A stretch of 64,000 bases of DNA from Edaphochlamys debaryana (lineage: Eukaryota; Chlorophyta; Chlorophyceae; Chlamydomonadales), in assembly GCA_016858145.1 (NCBI GenBank), contig JAEHOE010000015.1, forward strand, positions 1,054,001 through 1,118,000, written 5' to 3'. A program made the translations under genes and the position numbers. Positions 43,054 through 55,200 of the stretch are shown one piece after another. Positions within the stretch are counted from its first letter, which is position 1. Every line of letters starts with the position of its first letter. The notes under the pieces were generated by a model. It did not search any database. It was not told the DNA's origin and saw only the letters and a list, made by a program, of their open reading frames with translations.

Positions 43054-46000
43054 CTAGTCCGAAGCCCCTGCCGCCGCCAGGGAAGCCGCTTTCCGCGCTG
43101 CCGCGGCCTGGCACTCCTCCTTGTGCCCCTCCCGCCAGTGCGCCACCTGGCACTCGCGGGAGCAGTAACGGGCAGCGCCGCCGCAGCCCCCGCCGCACGG
43201 CTTGAGCTGCAGGGGCGCACCGCCCGGCGCCGCCAGGTTGGTGCACGGCGGGTAGGAGCAACCGGGCAGAAGCGCCCCCGCGTGTTTGTAGGCTTGCAGC
43301 AGCGGGATAGCGACAGCGTACAGCCGCACCTCCTCGGGTAGGACCACGCCGCCGCTACCTCCACCCCTACTCGCCGCCACAGCAGACCCCGAGGGTCCGG
43401 CACCTGCGCCCGCCTCGGCCCCCGCCGCCTCCCCGCTGCACACCGCCTCCACCGCCGCCAGCAGCTCCGGCTCCGGCATGGCCCCGCCCTCCCGCAGCGT
43501 CCGCCTCAGCAGGTCCAGGGTGAGGGCAGCGGGCGGACCGCCCGTGCCACCTCCCTCGCCGCCCGTGCCGGCGGCCGCCAGCCGGACCTCGGCCGCGGCC
43601 ACCTCGGCCGCGAGCAGCTGTGGTGCGCGCGCCACCAGAGCCCACAGCGCCGACCTGAGCGGCTGCCGCAGGGGCGCTGTGGTGGAGGCGAGCTCCACCG
43701 CACACAGCGCGCGCATCGCGGTGCCGAGCAGCCGCGACAGCCCCACGCCGGACCGCAGCAGGTCGCACCAGGCGCTGTCCGGCTCGGGCATCCCCTCGTT
43801 CTCGCCCTCGCCCTCGCCCTCAGCTGCCGGGGAAGCGGCGGAGTCGCTCCCTGCCGCTGAGGGCGCCTCCGAAGCCCGCACCGCCTCTGCTGCGGCCTCC
43901 AGCACTGCCTCCCCGGGCATCCCCGCCGATCGCACGGGCGGGTGTGATGCGGCCAAGAGGGTGGGCACCCAGCACAGCAGCAGCGAGGCCAGGTCGACAG
44001 CGGCCTCCGCCACGCGGCTGGAGCAGCGCCCCGACCCCAGCAGAGCCACCGCCTCCACGGAGCGGAGGGCGCTCCCTGCAGCGGGCAGCACCGCCGCCGC
44101 CACACCCAGCATGGCGAACAACATGTGGTTGATCTCCAGGCCGCCCGTATACCCCACCAGGGCCGCCGGTAGCGTGCTTCCCAGCGTGAAGGCAGACGAG
44201 GCAGCACGCGCAAACGTGACCAGGGATGCCTCGTCCTCCTCTGAGCTGCTCGTCCGGGCCAGGCGGTGCAGCTGCCGGGCGATTGTCGCTGCCAGGTTCG
44301 CCGTTGCATGGGGGTTGGCGAGCAAGATGACCTCAGCCCACACGCTCATGCCGTCATGCGCCCGCGGAAAGAGCTGGTCCACGCACGCGAGGGACGCCTT
44401 GCGGCGCTGCAGGAGGCCGTCGATGGCATCGACGTAGCCCGCCGCCACTGCCGCCTGGGCATCAGGTCCGACGCAGCTGGGCGGCCCTGCGGATGGAGCA
44501 GGGCAAGGTGCGCTCATGATTCTTTGGCGGGTAAATGCATGGGGCGTAGATCAGACAGGGCAGGAGCTCGTCTGCGAACGCTCACCGCCCGTGCAAACGC
44601 GAGGGTGCAGGGCCAGGGCGGGCCCAGCGGACTCGCCCTGGCGTTGGCCGAAGATGCGGGCCCACAGACACGCTGAGCTCCAGTATAATGAGAGGCGCTG
44701 CTTGACCCATGCGGGCACGCCGTTTGCGTCTTGGGCGCCGTACACGCCGAGCAGCACCTCGAGGCCAGATCGGGCCAGCTCCAAGCCGCTCGCCATGAGC
44801 GCTTGCGCATCATCAAAGGAGAGCTTGGCCCAGGGCTGGCGTAGCTGCTGTGCTCCCGCCCGAAATCCAATCTGGGATAGGAGGCTCGGTTCCTTCTGCG
44901 TCACCCCCTCCCCCGTCGCCTCCACTATAATGCGATCCACCTGGAGGCTGCCGGCCCCTGCAAGCCGCATGCCCACTTCGAAAGCGACCGTGGGGCTGAG
45001 CATGACCTGCCCCCGCTCCGTGAGCGCGGGGAGGAGTTCCTCGCAGCGCTGGGTGACGGAGGCGGCGTGGCTGCGCAGCGCAGCCTGGGCCCCCGAACCC
45101 GGCCCCCCATCTGGGTCGCCTCCAGCACCTGCTGCGGCTGCCCCGGCAGCCCTGGCTCGCTCCAGAACACGTGACACCGCCCTCCAGGCGAACCGCCCCG
45201 GCGGCCATGCCTCCGGAGGCGGAGGAGGGGCCGGCAGGAGGTCCTTGGGCATGCCCTCGACGCGGGGCTCCCCCCGCTCCCCGAGGTCCTCTGCGACCAG
45301 GCTCGCGAGGTTCCGAAGCGTTCGCCGCCACAGCCGCACCGCCGCCAGAGCTAGGGAGACCCTGGCCGGCTTGATCTCGTGGGGCTGCAGCACGCCCCCC
45401 GGGGTGCTCTGCAGGACCGTGGCCGAGGGCTCAGGGGCGGCGCCCTGGCCGCCCCCTGCCGAGGTGCTGGGGCCGGGGCCGGAGCCTGCAGCGGCCGCGT
45501 CAGCCTCCAGCGGCAGGCCGTAGGTCGGGCCTCCGTCCAGGGCCGTGGCCAGTGTAACCAGGTGTGAGGTGAGGAGGTAGGAGGTGATGGGCCCGGGGAG
45601 GCCGCAGCCTGGCCTAGTCGCGAGGTCCAGGAGATTTGCCTTGAAGGACTCCTCCTGTGCGACCTGCTGACGACCCTGGCAGTCCACGATCGCGATTGCG
45701 AGCCGCGCCCAGTGCTCCAGCAGGCCGCTGGCGGCGAGCTCGCGCCAAATCTGCGACCCCAGGTCCAGCAGGGAGGCCTCCACCTCGGATGACGCGGACT
45801 GCAGCTTGGCAGCCCAGATGAAGGCCCTGAGAGTATGGTATGCCCCCAGTAAGAGGCTCCTGGCATCGCTTATGGAGCCCCACGGGGGGTTGGGCCGCTG
45901 GGCTAGGAGCTCGTTGGTGCAGCTGTCCAGGGCAGCGGCGTAGCAGCGCAGGACGTGGCCCCGCAGCAGGGCGCTGCACAGGCGGGCCTCGGACGCCTTG

Positions 46001-46581
46001 CACTCAAACTTGGAGGGGGGAAGCGGCACGGGGGGAGTGAGGACGTTGCTGGAACTGGTAGGAGGTGCTCACCTGACGTCAAGGAGTGTTGGCACTGCCC
46101 CGTTTCCACCACCATTTCTTTACCCCCCTACGTTGACTTTCCCCGGCCTCACACCGATAGCGAGAGCGGTTGACATCGTGGACCGCAGGCTGACGTACGC
46201 TGAGCGGAGGTCGGCCGGGATGCCCTCAGACAGTGCTGCGCAGGACCGCCGGAGGGCCAGGCCAAACAGCGCTGCCAGGCCCGGAAGGTCGTCCGCGCTC
46301 GCGACCTTCCAGAGGTACATCCCGTGGGGCCCAGAGTGATCGACCGCCGCTATGACCTCGAGGACTCTTGAAGCAGACCAGTTGCAAGCCTCTTTGCCAT
46401 CCTTCACGGAGAGGGCGTGCAAGCCCTTGCACGCCCGCCTCCGCCAACGTGCGAAGCGCAGAGCGGCGCTGAAGCTCCTCAGGATTCGGAGGCGCCGGCT
46501 GTGCTGGAGGTGCTGCAGGCGCTGGCGCCTCGCGCGCCTGGCGATGCGCGACTCTAGCTGGCCGGGCGCGGGGCCTGCCAT
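43054..46581 (-). CDS. MYND zinc-finger protein with long helical region (1094 aa)
   Basis: Three exons keep frame: 46581-46153 (143 codons), 46008-44586 and 44486-43054. The protein begins with an Arg-rich helical segment and continues with about 850 residues of Leu/Ala-rich helices broken by Gly/Pro/Glu-rich linkers. A MYND finger lies at about residues 1027-1076. All its ligands are present: CSYPPC, then CGGGC, RYCSREC, VAHWREGH and a final KEEC. MYND fingers usually bind proline-rich peptides. Large MYND proteins of this kind form a big lineage-specific family in volvocine algae, mostly without known function. There is no signal peptide. The start ATG at 46581 is the only good one in this frame. 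The helical part may be a solenoid, which I infer from composition only. Confidence 0.87.
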
Positions 46582-47880
46582 GGGGCGGCATCTCTGGCTA
46601 TGCTCCTAACAGACACCGAAAGCTGCAGCGTGCAGTCGGAAGCGAAAGGGCGGCGCCATCCGGCCGAACGCCATCGCAGCTGGTTCGCTGAAAGGAGTTG
46701 AGCTCTAAGTCAGTTCTCGGCATCTGCAGAAACAGTCTATTACCAACAGCACCGTAGAGCGTACTCGCACGATCTTGACCTGTCCCCTCGCCTGCCAGGT
46801 TCCCCCCGCTTGACCCCCTTCCTCCCCGCCACCCCCACGCTTGCACGGCTCCTCGACTTCGCCGCCCACCAGCTCGAGCTGCCCAGCCAGCGCGTCCAGC
46901 CATGCGCAGCTCCGTAACCACAGCTGCGACCGGTCGGTGCGGCCAGCGTCTACGAGCGCAGCTGCCTCCGACTACGCTACTACTTCCATTGCACCCACAC
47001 GTATCGCCTCCCCGCTCCCGGCTCCCCGCTCCCGCTGGCCTCCTTCCGGGCACTCGTATTGCCCTAGGTCCCAAAACCAACCTTTCTCCCGCCGCTTCAC
47101 GTAGCTCCTAGACGCACGGGCCGGGTTTCGGGACGGGGTTTCTTCGTAGAAGCATCTTCCGCCCACCACCACGCCCACCACGTACGGCAGCACGGAGCTC
47201 GCAGCCTTCAGGCGGCGTGCCGCAGCCGGCCTCTTTCCCCCAGCTCGCACTTGCACACACCGCACTCTACGGTCGTTTAGTTCTGCAGCTGACACGTCGA
47301 CTTCGTCTCTACCGCTTGCAGGTGAGCGCTCGCGCATGATGACCATAGACGACCGGCACGCTTCACGGCTGGGGGCTTCTTCAAGCGGCTCAGGAAAGTG
47401 CTATTCGCGCCTGTCTCCCATAGGACCTGTATCAGCCTGCTAGACGTACCCGGCACAGCTCTACACCGTCACCAGCAACAGCATGCCGGTTACTCTAGCA
47501 TAGCCGTTCTCAGCCGCATCCCCGACTACATCTGCTGCGCATTATGCTCCGTGTAGTGCTAGATAGCCCTGTTGCTAGTGCACTTTATGGAGGCTATGCC
47601 CCCCACCCCCACGCCCGCATCCCCGACTACATCTTCTGCGCGTACCGCTCCGTGTAGTGCTAGATGGCCTTGTTGCTTGTGTACTGCGCGGGGGCCATGC
47701 CCGCCTCCCCGCCACCCCACGCCAGCCGCGCTTGTACGACAGACGTCAAGTGTAAGAGGTCAACCAAAACCTTCCCCCAACGCCCCAATCACGTGACCGT
47801 CACGCACTGCCTTCACGCAGGCCTCTGCCTCATTGCGCGCGGCCGCCTCCCGCCGTAGCCCCCTACGCCTGCCACCCTCC
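46582..47880. other. Intergenic between two minus-strand genes, with a tandem duplication
   Basis: The region holds the 5' side of the MYND gene and the 3' side of the RNA methyltransferase gene. I see no convincing exon; the 160-aa minus ORF (47080-46598) has no motif. No minus-strand TGTAA is found. The notable element is the imperfect 101-bp-period duplication at 47514-47705. Confidence 0.5.
47514..47705. repeat. Imperfect tandem duplication, about 101-bp period
   Basis: Unit 1 (47514-about 47602) and unit 2 (47615-about 47705) share CCGCATCCCCGACTACATCT, then CTGCGC, CTCCGTGTAGTGCTAGAT and a TTGTTGCT-type stretch, and both end in a GGCYATGCC sequence. They differ at scattered positions. 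This is probably an old local duplication. Confidence 0.75.
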
Positions 47881-50800
47881 CTACTCCCTCTCCAGCAGCA
47901 CCAGCGTCTCAAGGCTGTCGGTGCCGGGGAAGAACATGTGCGCAGACGCAGAGCGCAGCGCCCAGCCCCCCTCCACCAGCGCCGCCAGGTCCCCCTGCAG
48001 CGCCCGGAAGCCGCACGACAAGTACACCAGCCGGCGCGGAAGCCCCGTCGCCGGAGCCGCCGCAACCGCCTCCTCCTGCTCCAGACCTGCCGCGCCCTTG
48101 CTGCCCGCTGCCTCTGCTCCAGTCTCTGTAGCCTTGGACACGGCATCCCCGCGGGCCGCGGGTGCAGGTGCGGGTGTGGTGAGTGCTGCCAGCAGGCTGG
48201 GGCCCAGGCCCTTGCGCGGGGGGTCCACCACGAGCACGTCGCACCCCGCCAGGAAGGCCCCGGGCGCGGAGCCCGCCTCCGCGGTGACGTAATCGATGTG
48301 GGTCGGCAGGGGCGGGCGGGGCTCCTGCGGGGGCGGGCGGTGTGGGGACCACGGAGGTACTGTACTGAACGCAGGAGGCCGAGGTGGCAGAGGCTGTGCT
48401 GGTTGCAAACTTGACGCAGGAGGTGGTGCGGCGGCAATGCAAGCACACACGCGCCTGGCCCCCAACGCACCCAACCGCTCCGCCCACGCACAGCCACGCA
48501 CCCTTCTTCGCAGTCGGTCCAGGGAGGCCGCGAAGGGTGCGGCCGCGTGCGGGTTGATCTCCACCAGGCGCAGGGAGGCCAGGGCCCGGCTGGCGGCCAG
48601 GGAGAGGCCGATGACGCCGATGCCCGCGTGCAGCTCCGTGACGCGGGAGCCGGGCGGGACCTGGGGCAGTGAGGGTGGCGCGTGGCGAGCGTGGGGGCGG
48701 TGGTTATGGGTGGACGAACGGGGAGCGCAAACGGCTTCGCCCGACGACCCCAAGCAGCATGACGCTGGGTGCGCATCCGTGCTTTGAGACGGGCGCGGCC
48801 TCGACGGTGGGTGCACGCCGGGCTGCTGGGCCCAGTGTCTTCTATGGTCCCCCCAGGCCCCAACCCACCATCTCTCCTATGCGCCGGAGCACCTCCTGCA
48901 TCGCCCCATAGTTGGCCTGGGGGCAGGGAAGAAAAAAGCGTGTGAGGCTTCCATCTGGGTCGCGTGCTCCTGTCCACCATGCCTAGTCCACTCAATCCGT
49001 CACGCGCCACCCCACTACAACCCCGGCAAGCCCGCACCTGCACGAACGAGCCCGGCCCCACGCACGCCGCCACGCCGCCAAAGTCCTGCCACGCCGCCGC
49101 GGGCCCCGCCACGTGCAGCCAGTGCGGCCCCAGCACCGCATTGCTGCTGGGGTCGGGCTGGAAGTTGAGCCACAGCGAGTGGATGAGCGGCGACCGAGCG
49201 GCTGATGCGGAGCCGGAGGATGTGGGTGAGGGAGTGGGTGTGGAAGTGGTGGGCTCCGTGTCATGGGAGGCGGCTGGCGAAGGCGGTGAGGGGGCTGCGC
49301 TGTCGGCCCAGGGCTGGAGCGGCCCGCCCGGCCCCGCCTGCTCCCACAGCCGCCGGCACAGCTCCATCGCCGCCTCCACGCCCTCCTCCTCCCGCCCGCG
49401 CCCGCGCTTTCCTCCCCGTGCTGCTCCTCCTGCCCCTCCTCCTCCTCTCCCCACTGCTGCTGCCCCTCCTGTCAGGCTATGCTCGCCTGCGCCGCCACCC
49501 CCTGCTGAGGGCACAGCTGTCGCCAGCAGTGCGGGCGGCGGCTGGGCGGCCAGCACCAGCACCGCCTGCACCCCCGCCCCCGGGTCCACCTCCGCGCGGC
49601 CTCCGGGCGCCGACGGCACTGCCGTGAGCTGCACGTAGCGGAGGAGCCCCCGGGGCAGGGATTGGGACTGGGAGCCGCCACCGCCGCCGCTGTCCCTGTC
49701 GCTGATGTTGCGGTCCCTGTGAGCGTGGCTGGGGGTCCCTGGGGTGGAGGTCGGGCTGGCGTAGGGGCTGGGCGACGGGGACGGGAGGCGGCGCGCGGCG
49801 CGCCCCCTGAGCGGCCGTGAGGAAGGCTGTGGAGGCGGGGGAGCGGGGGCTGCGCCGGTGTGCTTGGGTGGACGGCCGGCAGAGGGCGCGGGGTCCTCCT
49901 CCACGTACGGGGGAATGCCCAGCTCGGCAGCCAGCTGCGGGGGTGGGAGCCGGGCAGGGATGGTGCGGTGAAGAGGTAAGGCACTCGTGCGGACATCCAT
50001 GCCCTGCCGCATGCACTGTGTGCCTGGCCTTGTCCCGAGAAATGACTTGCACCCTCTCCTGCACCCTTCAGACCCTGCCACCCAGCTGCCCCCGCACCGT
50101 TTGTATGAGCGCTGCCGCTGCGTTGATCCGCGGGTGGTGGGCAGCACAGCCCCCGCCCGCCGCCCACCCGCCGCCACCCTCCCCATCAGGCCCAGCCCCT
50201 CCTTCCATCCCCGCCCCCAACCCCGCCTCTGCCCCAGGCGCCGGCTGGGCGATATCCACCACGGTGTGGCTCCCCCGCCGGAACAGACCCAGCAGCGGCC
50301 GCCCGGGGTTGCCGCGCACGGCCAGCTTGGCGCGGCAGCGCCAGCCGTGGGCGGGCTGCGCGCACGGGTACGGGGAGGGGGGTAGGATAGGCGGGAAGGG
50401 GAGGGGTGCGGCTGAGTGAGCAGCACTTAAAAGGACGGTGGGGTCGGTTCACAGAGGCCCGCGTGCCCTTAAACCCCGCCGCGTTCAGGGCCGATGTGGG
50501 TCAGTGTGTATGGGTGCAAAATCACGTCCTCCCCGCGGCACTTCCCCTCCCCCCCCCCACCGCCCCCCCCTCACCCCCATGACTGCCTCCACGGAGTCCA
50601 GCCCCAGGCCCCTGAAGTACGACACCGCCTCGCCGTACAACGGCGGGCGGCGCAGGCCGGACTGCAGGTCGCAGCCCGAGCACGATCCGAAGTGGGCGCA
50701 GCGGAGCTCGGAGCAGGGGTCCGCCACCATGCCGCCTCCGGCCTCTGAAGAGGCCGTGGGGCCGGAGGCTTCGGTTCCATCATGCTGTGGAGCGGCCCTG

Positions 50801-51348
50801 GCTGCAGCGGTCGCGGCGGCGACGGCGGGTTTCGATGCCTCATGCTGCCGCAGGCCGGTCCCAGTAGGAACATTCAGCCGTGGGGCTTCGGGAGTTGGCC
50901 CCGGGGTTCGAGGTTTGGGGGTTTGCTTGGGCGGGCTAAGAGACCCCGCACGGCTCCGCTGCCTCTGTTGGGGCTCTGAGCCGGAGGCGTCAGAGTCGCC
51001 ACTACCGCCGCTGCGGCGGCGCTGGAGGCGCTCCGCCAAGCGTGCGGGGACGCGGGAGCCCGCGGGCCCCTTACGCGATCCGCCGCTGCTGTCCGCATCT
51101 GAGCCAGACGTGTCTCTGCTCATCCCAGATGGAGGCCGGGGTGAGGCATGGATAGATGTGGGGCCAAGGCCCTTGGGTGATCGGGTCCACAAAGGGAGCG
51201 GCGGTGGGGGCCTGTGCGCCGTCGCCGGGGTCGGCTCCACCTCGCGCCGCGTGCATCCGCCTCCCGGCCACAGGCTCAGCTGTCGATCGACGTTAGGTCG
51301 CTGACTTCGCCGGTCGCTGAGCGTGGCGCGCGAGCGTGCGAGCTCCAT
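47881..51348 (-). CDS. TrmA/RumA-type RNA (uracil-5)-methyltransferase-like protein
   Basis: A SAM-dependent RNA methyltransferase; by family, it would methylate C5 of uridine in tRNA or rRNA. Six exons, all in phase 0, give 859 residues: 51348-50575, 50355-50098, 49934-49038, 48916-48869, 48660-48502 and 48324-47881. A Cys cluster in CSELRCAHFGSCSGC matches the Fe-S-type motif of RumA-like enzymes. Later motifs are KLAVRGNP and GLFRRGSHTVVDI, then the RNA-binding FVQANYGAMQ spanning an exon join. The SAM motif is ELHAGIGVIGLSLA, motif IV is VLVVDPPRKGL, and the probable catalytic Cys is in LVYLSCGFRALQGDL. The order matches the plant At3g21300-type enzyme. Two low-complexity inserts are unusual: about 180 residues before the Cys cluster and about 170 in the middle exon. 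Translation may instead start at 51123 (MSRDTSGSD). The Arg/Ser-rich N-terminus could be an organelle transit peptide. Confidence 0.9.
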
Positions 51349-52248
51349 CGTCGGCTGGTGACTGGCGGACGCGTGAGCTTAGCAGTTTGCAAGAACAGCT
51401 TCGTCCATCAGCGACATGGTGGATGACGTGCAAGAGCGACTGCGGGGTTTGCGGGGTCCGGCCGTGAGTAGCAGTGAATTGATGCGTGCGCACTGCGCCG
51501 GCGCGGCAGGTTAAGCTTGCGTGCAGTCGGGCTACACAGAAGTACGTCAGCGAAATAAATGACAGAGTGCAGCTGCATTGTGTAATACATTACGTCGCGT
51601 GTGCCCCTCCGACCTCCCGCGGCTCTCCCTCCATCCCGCCCGCAGGCTCCCACGCCGGGACTCCCAAGTCCGGTTCAGGGGTTTAATCCCGCACCCATTC
51701 AGGGACGAGACACAGGCGCTTGCCAGGCGGGGGACTCACCTTGAGCGTTGAGGAATTGCTTGAGGGCGAGGGGCAAGTGGGGGCCAGCGGGCAGTGGGGG
51801 CCGGTAGATACGGCGCTGTGCCTCTCTTACTGTTTGCATTGTTCACCCGAGCCACGGCCTCACCCCCTCACCCATGGCCTTATCCGCTGGACACAGCTAA
51901 AAGGGAGCTTCCCAACTTCGCTTCAGCTCCTTGACATTCGGTGGGCGCCCACTTGGTCCCAGTCCATCGGAGTCACCGTGCGCCAGCGTGGGGCCCACAG
52001 GGTTGCCCCACGTGCCCTAAATATCGTGCACGCAATCACTTTCACTTGTAGTAGTCGAGTCACAAAAGAATTTTACGTCAAAACCCGAACCTATCTGTCG
52101 GCACCCTTCACCTTGCGTTCTCCAACCTCTCCACTCGCCAACACACAACAACTCTCTCGGGTTATCTCGCACTTCCTCACAACATCCTTACTCAATCCGA
52201 AAGCTCTCTCTCTCATATGGCTCACGCTCCTCTGCAATCTTGGCCCGC
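51349..52248. other. Intergenic between two minus-strand genes
   Basis: This 0.9-kb stretch holds the upstream side of the RNA methyltransferase gene and the 3' side of the FAD oxidoreductase gene. No minus-strand TGTAA is seen. A plus-strand open frame at 51720-52268 lacks an ATG and has no motif. Confidence 0.45.
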
Positions 52249-55200
52249 TCACAGGAAGGGGCTCTTGAGTCCCAGGGCCCCGGCGAACTCCACGGCCCCC
52301 CGCACCGCCGCGCGTGCAGCGGCGATGTGCGGCTCATCCTAAGGGGTACAAGTTTGGGCGGGGACAGGGACGGAGAGGCAGGCAAAAGCATGTTTACGAG
52401 CGGGGACGACAAGGGGACGAGGGGCTGGTGCAGGCCACCATCCAAGACAGCGCGAGGATGATCCCGTTCCGGCAGGCCCCACACAGATAGCCTCACTCAG
52501 TCACGCCACCCGCCGCCCGCCAACCGTCCGCCCCCTGTCCCCCTCGAGATCTTTCCCATCTCCAGTTCCTCCAAGTTCATAAAATTTTCCCCCCTGTCAC
52601 CCCCTGCTCCTCACCGGCTCCACATCCAGGATCTCTGCCTGGCTGCCCAGCCCCAGGCGCTGCACCACCAGGTTGGCGGCCGAGAGGCCCGTCACGTAGG
52701 CGCGCTCCTGGGAGAGGCCGTTGGCGCCGTGGGGCACGCCCTTGACCCAGTCGCCTGGCGGGGTGGGTTGGCGGGTGGGGGTGTGGAGGTGAGGGTGTGT
52801 GGGGTTGTGGGTTTGTGGATGCGTGGGCCGGGGTTAGGTCGAGGGGGTGAGTGGGACGCGCTGCAAAGCAGTAGATCCTAGGGGACCGGCCCTCCCCCTT
52901 TCTCCAGCTCCCCTGCTCGCCCGAGTCCTCCCGGCCCCTCGCGCCCCACGCACCCGCCATAAAGAGGTTGGGGATGGTGGTGGCCTGGAAGGGGCGGAAG
53001 GGGTAGGAGCCGGGCGAGAAGTGCGTGACGGCCTTGGGGTAGCGCAGGACCACGGAGTCCACCACCTGGGCGCCTGGGGGGGGGGTGAGGAAGGGGAGGC
53101 GGGGGCACGTGGGGAAAGGTGGGCTTAGCAAGCGACAGCGGGAGGTGGTAAGAGAGGGGAGAGCGGCAGAGGAGTGCCGCCACTCCGCCCCGAGCCCCCT
53201 TGCCCCCACTGCTGTCACTCACTCTTGAAGCCGGGCTCGCAGGTGGAGATGTGGGACACCACCTGGGGGGGGGCGAATGGCGAGGGGGAGGGAGTTGAAA
53301 GGGGTGTGATGGGGGAGGGGCCGTCGGGGGCGGGCACGGGGCGGGGGCAAGGCAGGCGTCCACCCACACGACCTGCGCTGCACACGTGGCGCACCTGCGA
53401 CAGGTCCTGGGCAACCACGACCCAGCGCTCCTTGCCTCGTTGCGGCCAAGCCATACCCGTCCCTTGACTCGTTCCTCACTCTGCTCCCGCCGCACTGATT
53501 CCGCTCAGCTCCAACACCCCCTGCCCTCCCCCGCCTCCGCCTCAAACCTCCTTCCCCTTCACCTCGTCCCTCCCTGACTCCCTCCCCCGACCCCCCACAC
53601 ACCCACCCGCTGCACGATCTGTTCGTCGCTGAGCGGCAGCAGCGCGTTGGCGTGGTAGAAGTCGGCGGAGATGACGGAGCCGGGGGCGTCCTTGTACTCG
53701 TCCTGAGAAGGGGGAAGGGGAAGGGATGGGGGGCGGGGGCGGAAAGGGGTCGGGATGGTGCGGCGGGGGACGAAGGCATGGGTTGGTCAGGGTTTCAGGG
53801 CAGTGGGCAAGCGACAATGATGGGGCCCGTGTCCCCCCACCCCTGCTGAGCAACCAAGCCCCACGCCCTTAACCCATCCCCTACCTCCGCCCCACCCCCC
53901 CACCTGCAGGTCGTTGAGGTTGAAGAAGGTGGCCCCCGCCGTGGGCTCGAAGCCGCTCAGCACGTTGGCGGGGTAGCGGGTGGCCACGCGGCGGTCGAAC
54001 CAAATGCGGGTGGCAATCACGTCCAGCGCGCGGAGCTCCATGATGGACCGGAAGTCGGGCTGGCAGTTGGCAGTTGGGAGTTGGCGGTTGGGAGTTGGGG
54101 ACGTTGGCGGTTGGGTGTTGAGCCGCGCCCCTGGCCCCCCAGTCTGCAGCCCGTCTATAGCCCGTTTGCTCCACCCGCTCATCCTCCTCCCCACCGCCAA
54201 GGGCCCCCGCTGCCCCCCCTCCACATGCCCCCCCCCCACACACACTTTGGTGTACGCCCGTTTCAGCCGGGTTCTCGCTTTGTGCTGCTTTGGGTTTACT
54301 TAAGCAATCACTAATCAGGGTCAGCACACACACCTGGGACGCCAGCGCGGGGGTGGCCGTGATGAGCTTCTGCATGCCCGTGATGCCCACAGCAAACACG
54401 AGCGCGTCGGCGGGGTAGGTGAAGAGCTCGCCTGGGGTTAGGAGGGGGGTGAGGAGTGGAGAGAGCAGCGCGGGTCAAGTGGCGGAGGGGAGGTAGGAGT
54501 GGCCCGGATACAGAGGGAGGAGGGGGGCCATGCGGGACGCCTGAGGCAAGTTGGCATAGCCACGCGATTGGGCCCCGCAAGCTCCCCAGGCACGGACCAG
54601 CCGCAGGCGTCCTGCAGAGCCTCATCCACAGCCCCCAATCTCAAAGGGGAAGCTCCCCCGTTCCCCCCCCCCCCCCCCCGACGCCAAAGCCCACACACAC
54701 CCCACCCGTGGTCCGGTCCGCCGCCCGCACCGACGTGACCTCCCCACTGGAGGGGTCCACGTCCACCCCCGTCACCAGCCGGTTGCCCTGCACACGGCCG
54801 CCTGGGGGAGGGGGAGGAAGAGGGGGGGGGAGGGGGAGCGCAGCCTTGAGTGGACAGAGACACGTGCGGCAACGTAATTGGGCCGAACCAACGTGGTGGT
54901 TGCGGGGCCATCCTCGGCTGCGGGGGTTGCGGGCCCCCAGCATATGCCCCCCCCCCTCACCCGCCGCCCGGATGCGCTCCACGAGGGGGGTGAAGATGGT
55001 CTCAGCGATGGAGCCCTTGGGCCTGGGGAGGGCGGGAGTGGGCCCGGTGGGGGCAGACAAGGACAGTCAGGCTTCGTGCAGCCTGCATGACCCCAACCCC
55101 AGCAGGCCACCCTAGACCCCCCAGCCCTTGGCGGTGTGTTCCTCTACAAGCAAAGCTTGCCTGGCGTAGGCTACGATCCCGTAAGGGGAGAGTGTTGTGA

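Noticed and set aside
47760..50426. 888-aa continuous minus-strand frame
   Set aside because: It reads through introns of the RNA methyltransferase gene; only the stretch 49934-49038 in this frame is an exon.
51720..52268. 182-aa plus-strand ORF
   Set aside because: It has no ATG start and no motif, and it overlaps the 3' end of the FAD oxidoreductase gene.
53400..53420. Possible 12-nt microexon (DLSQ) in the FAD oxidoreductase gene
   Set aside because: Direct joining of exons 53702-53607 and 53262-53223 gives the family-like sequence without it.
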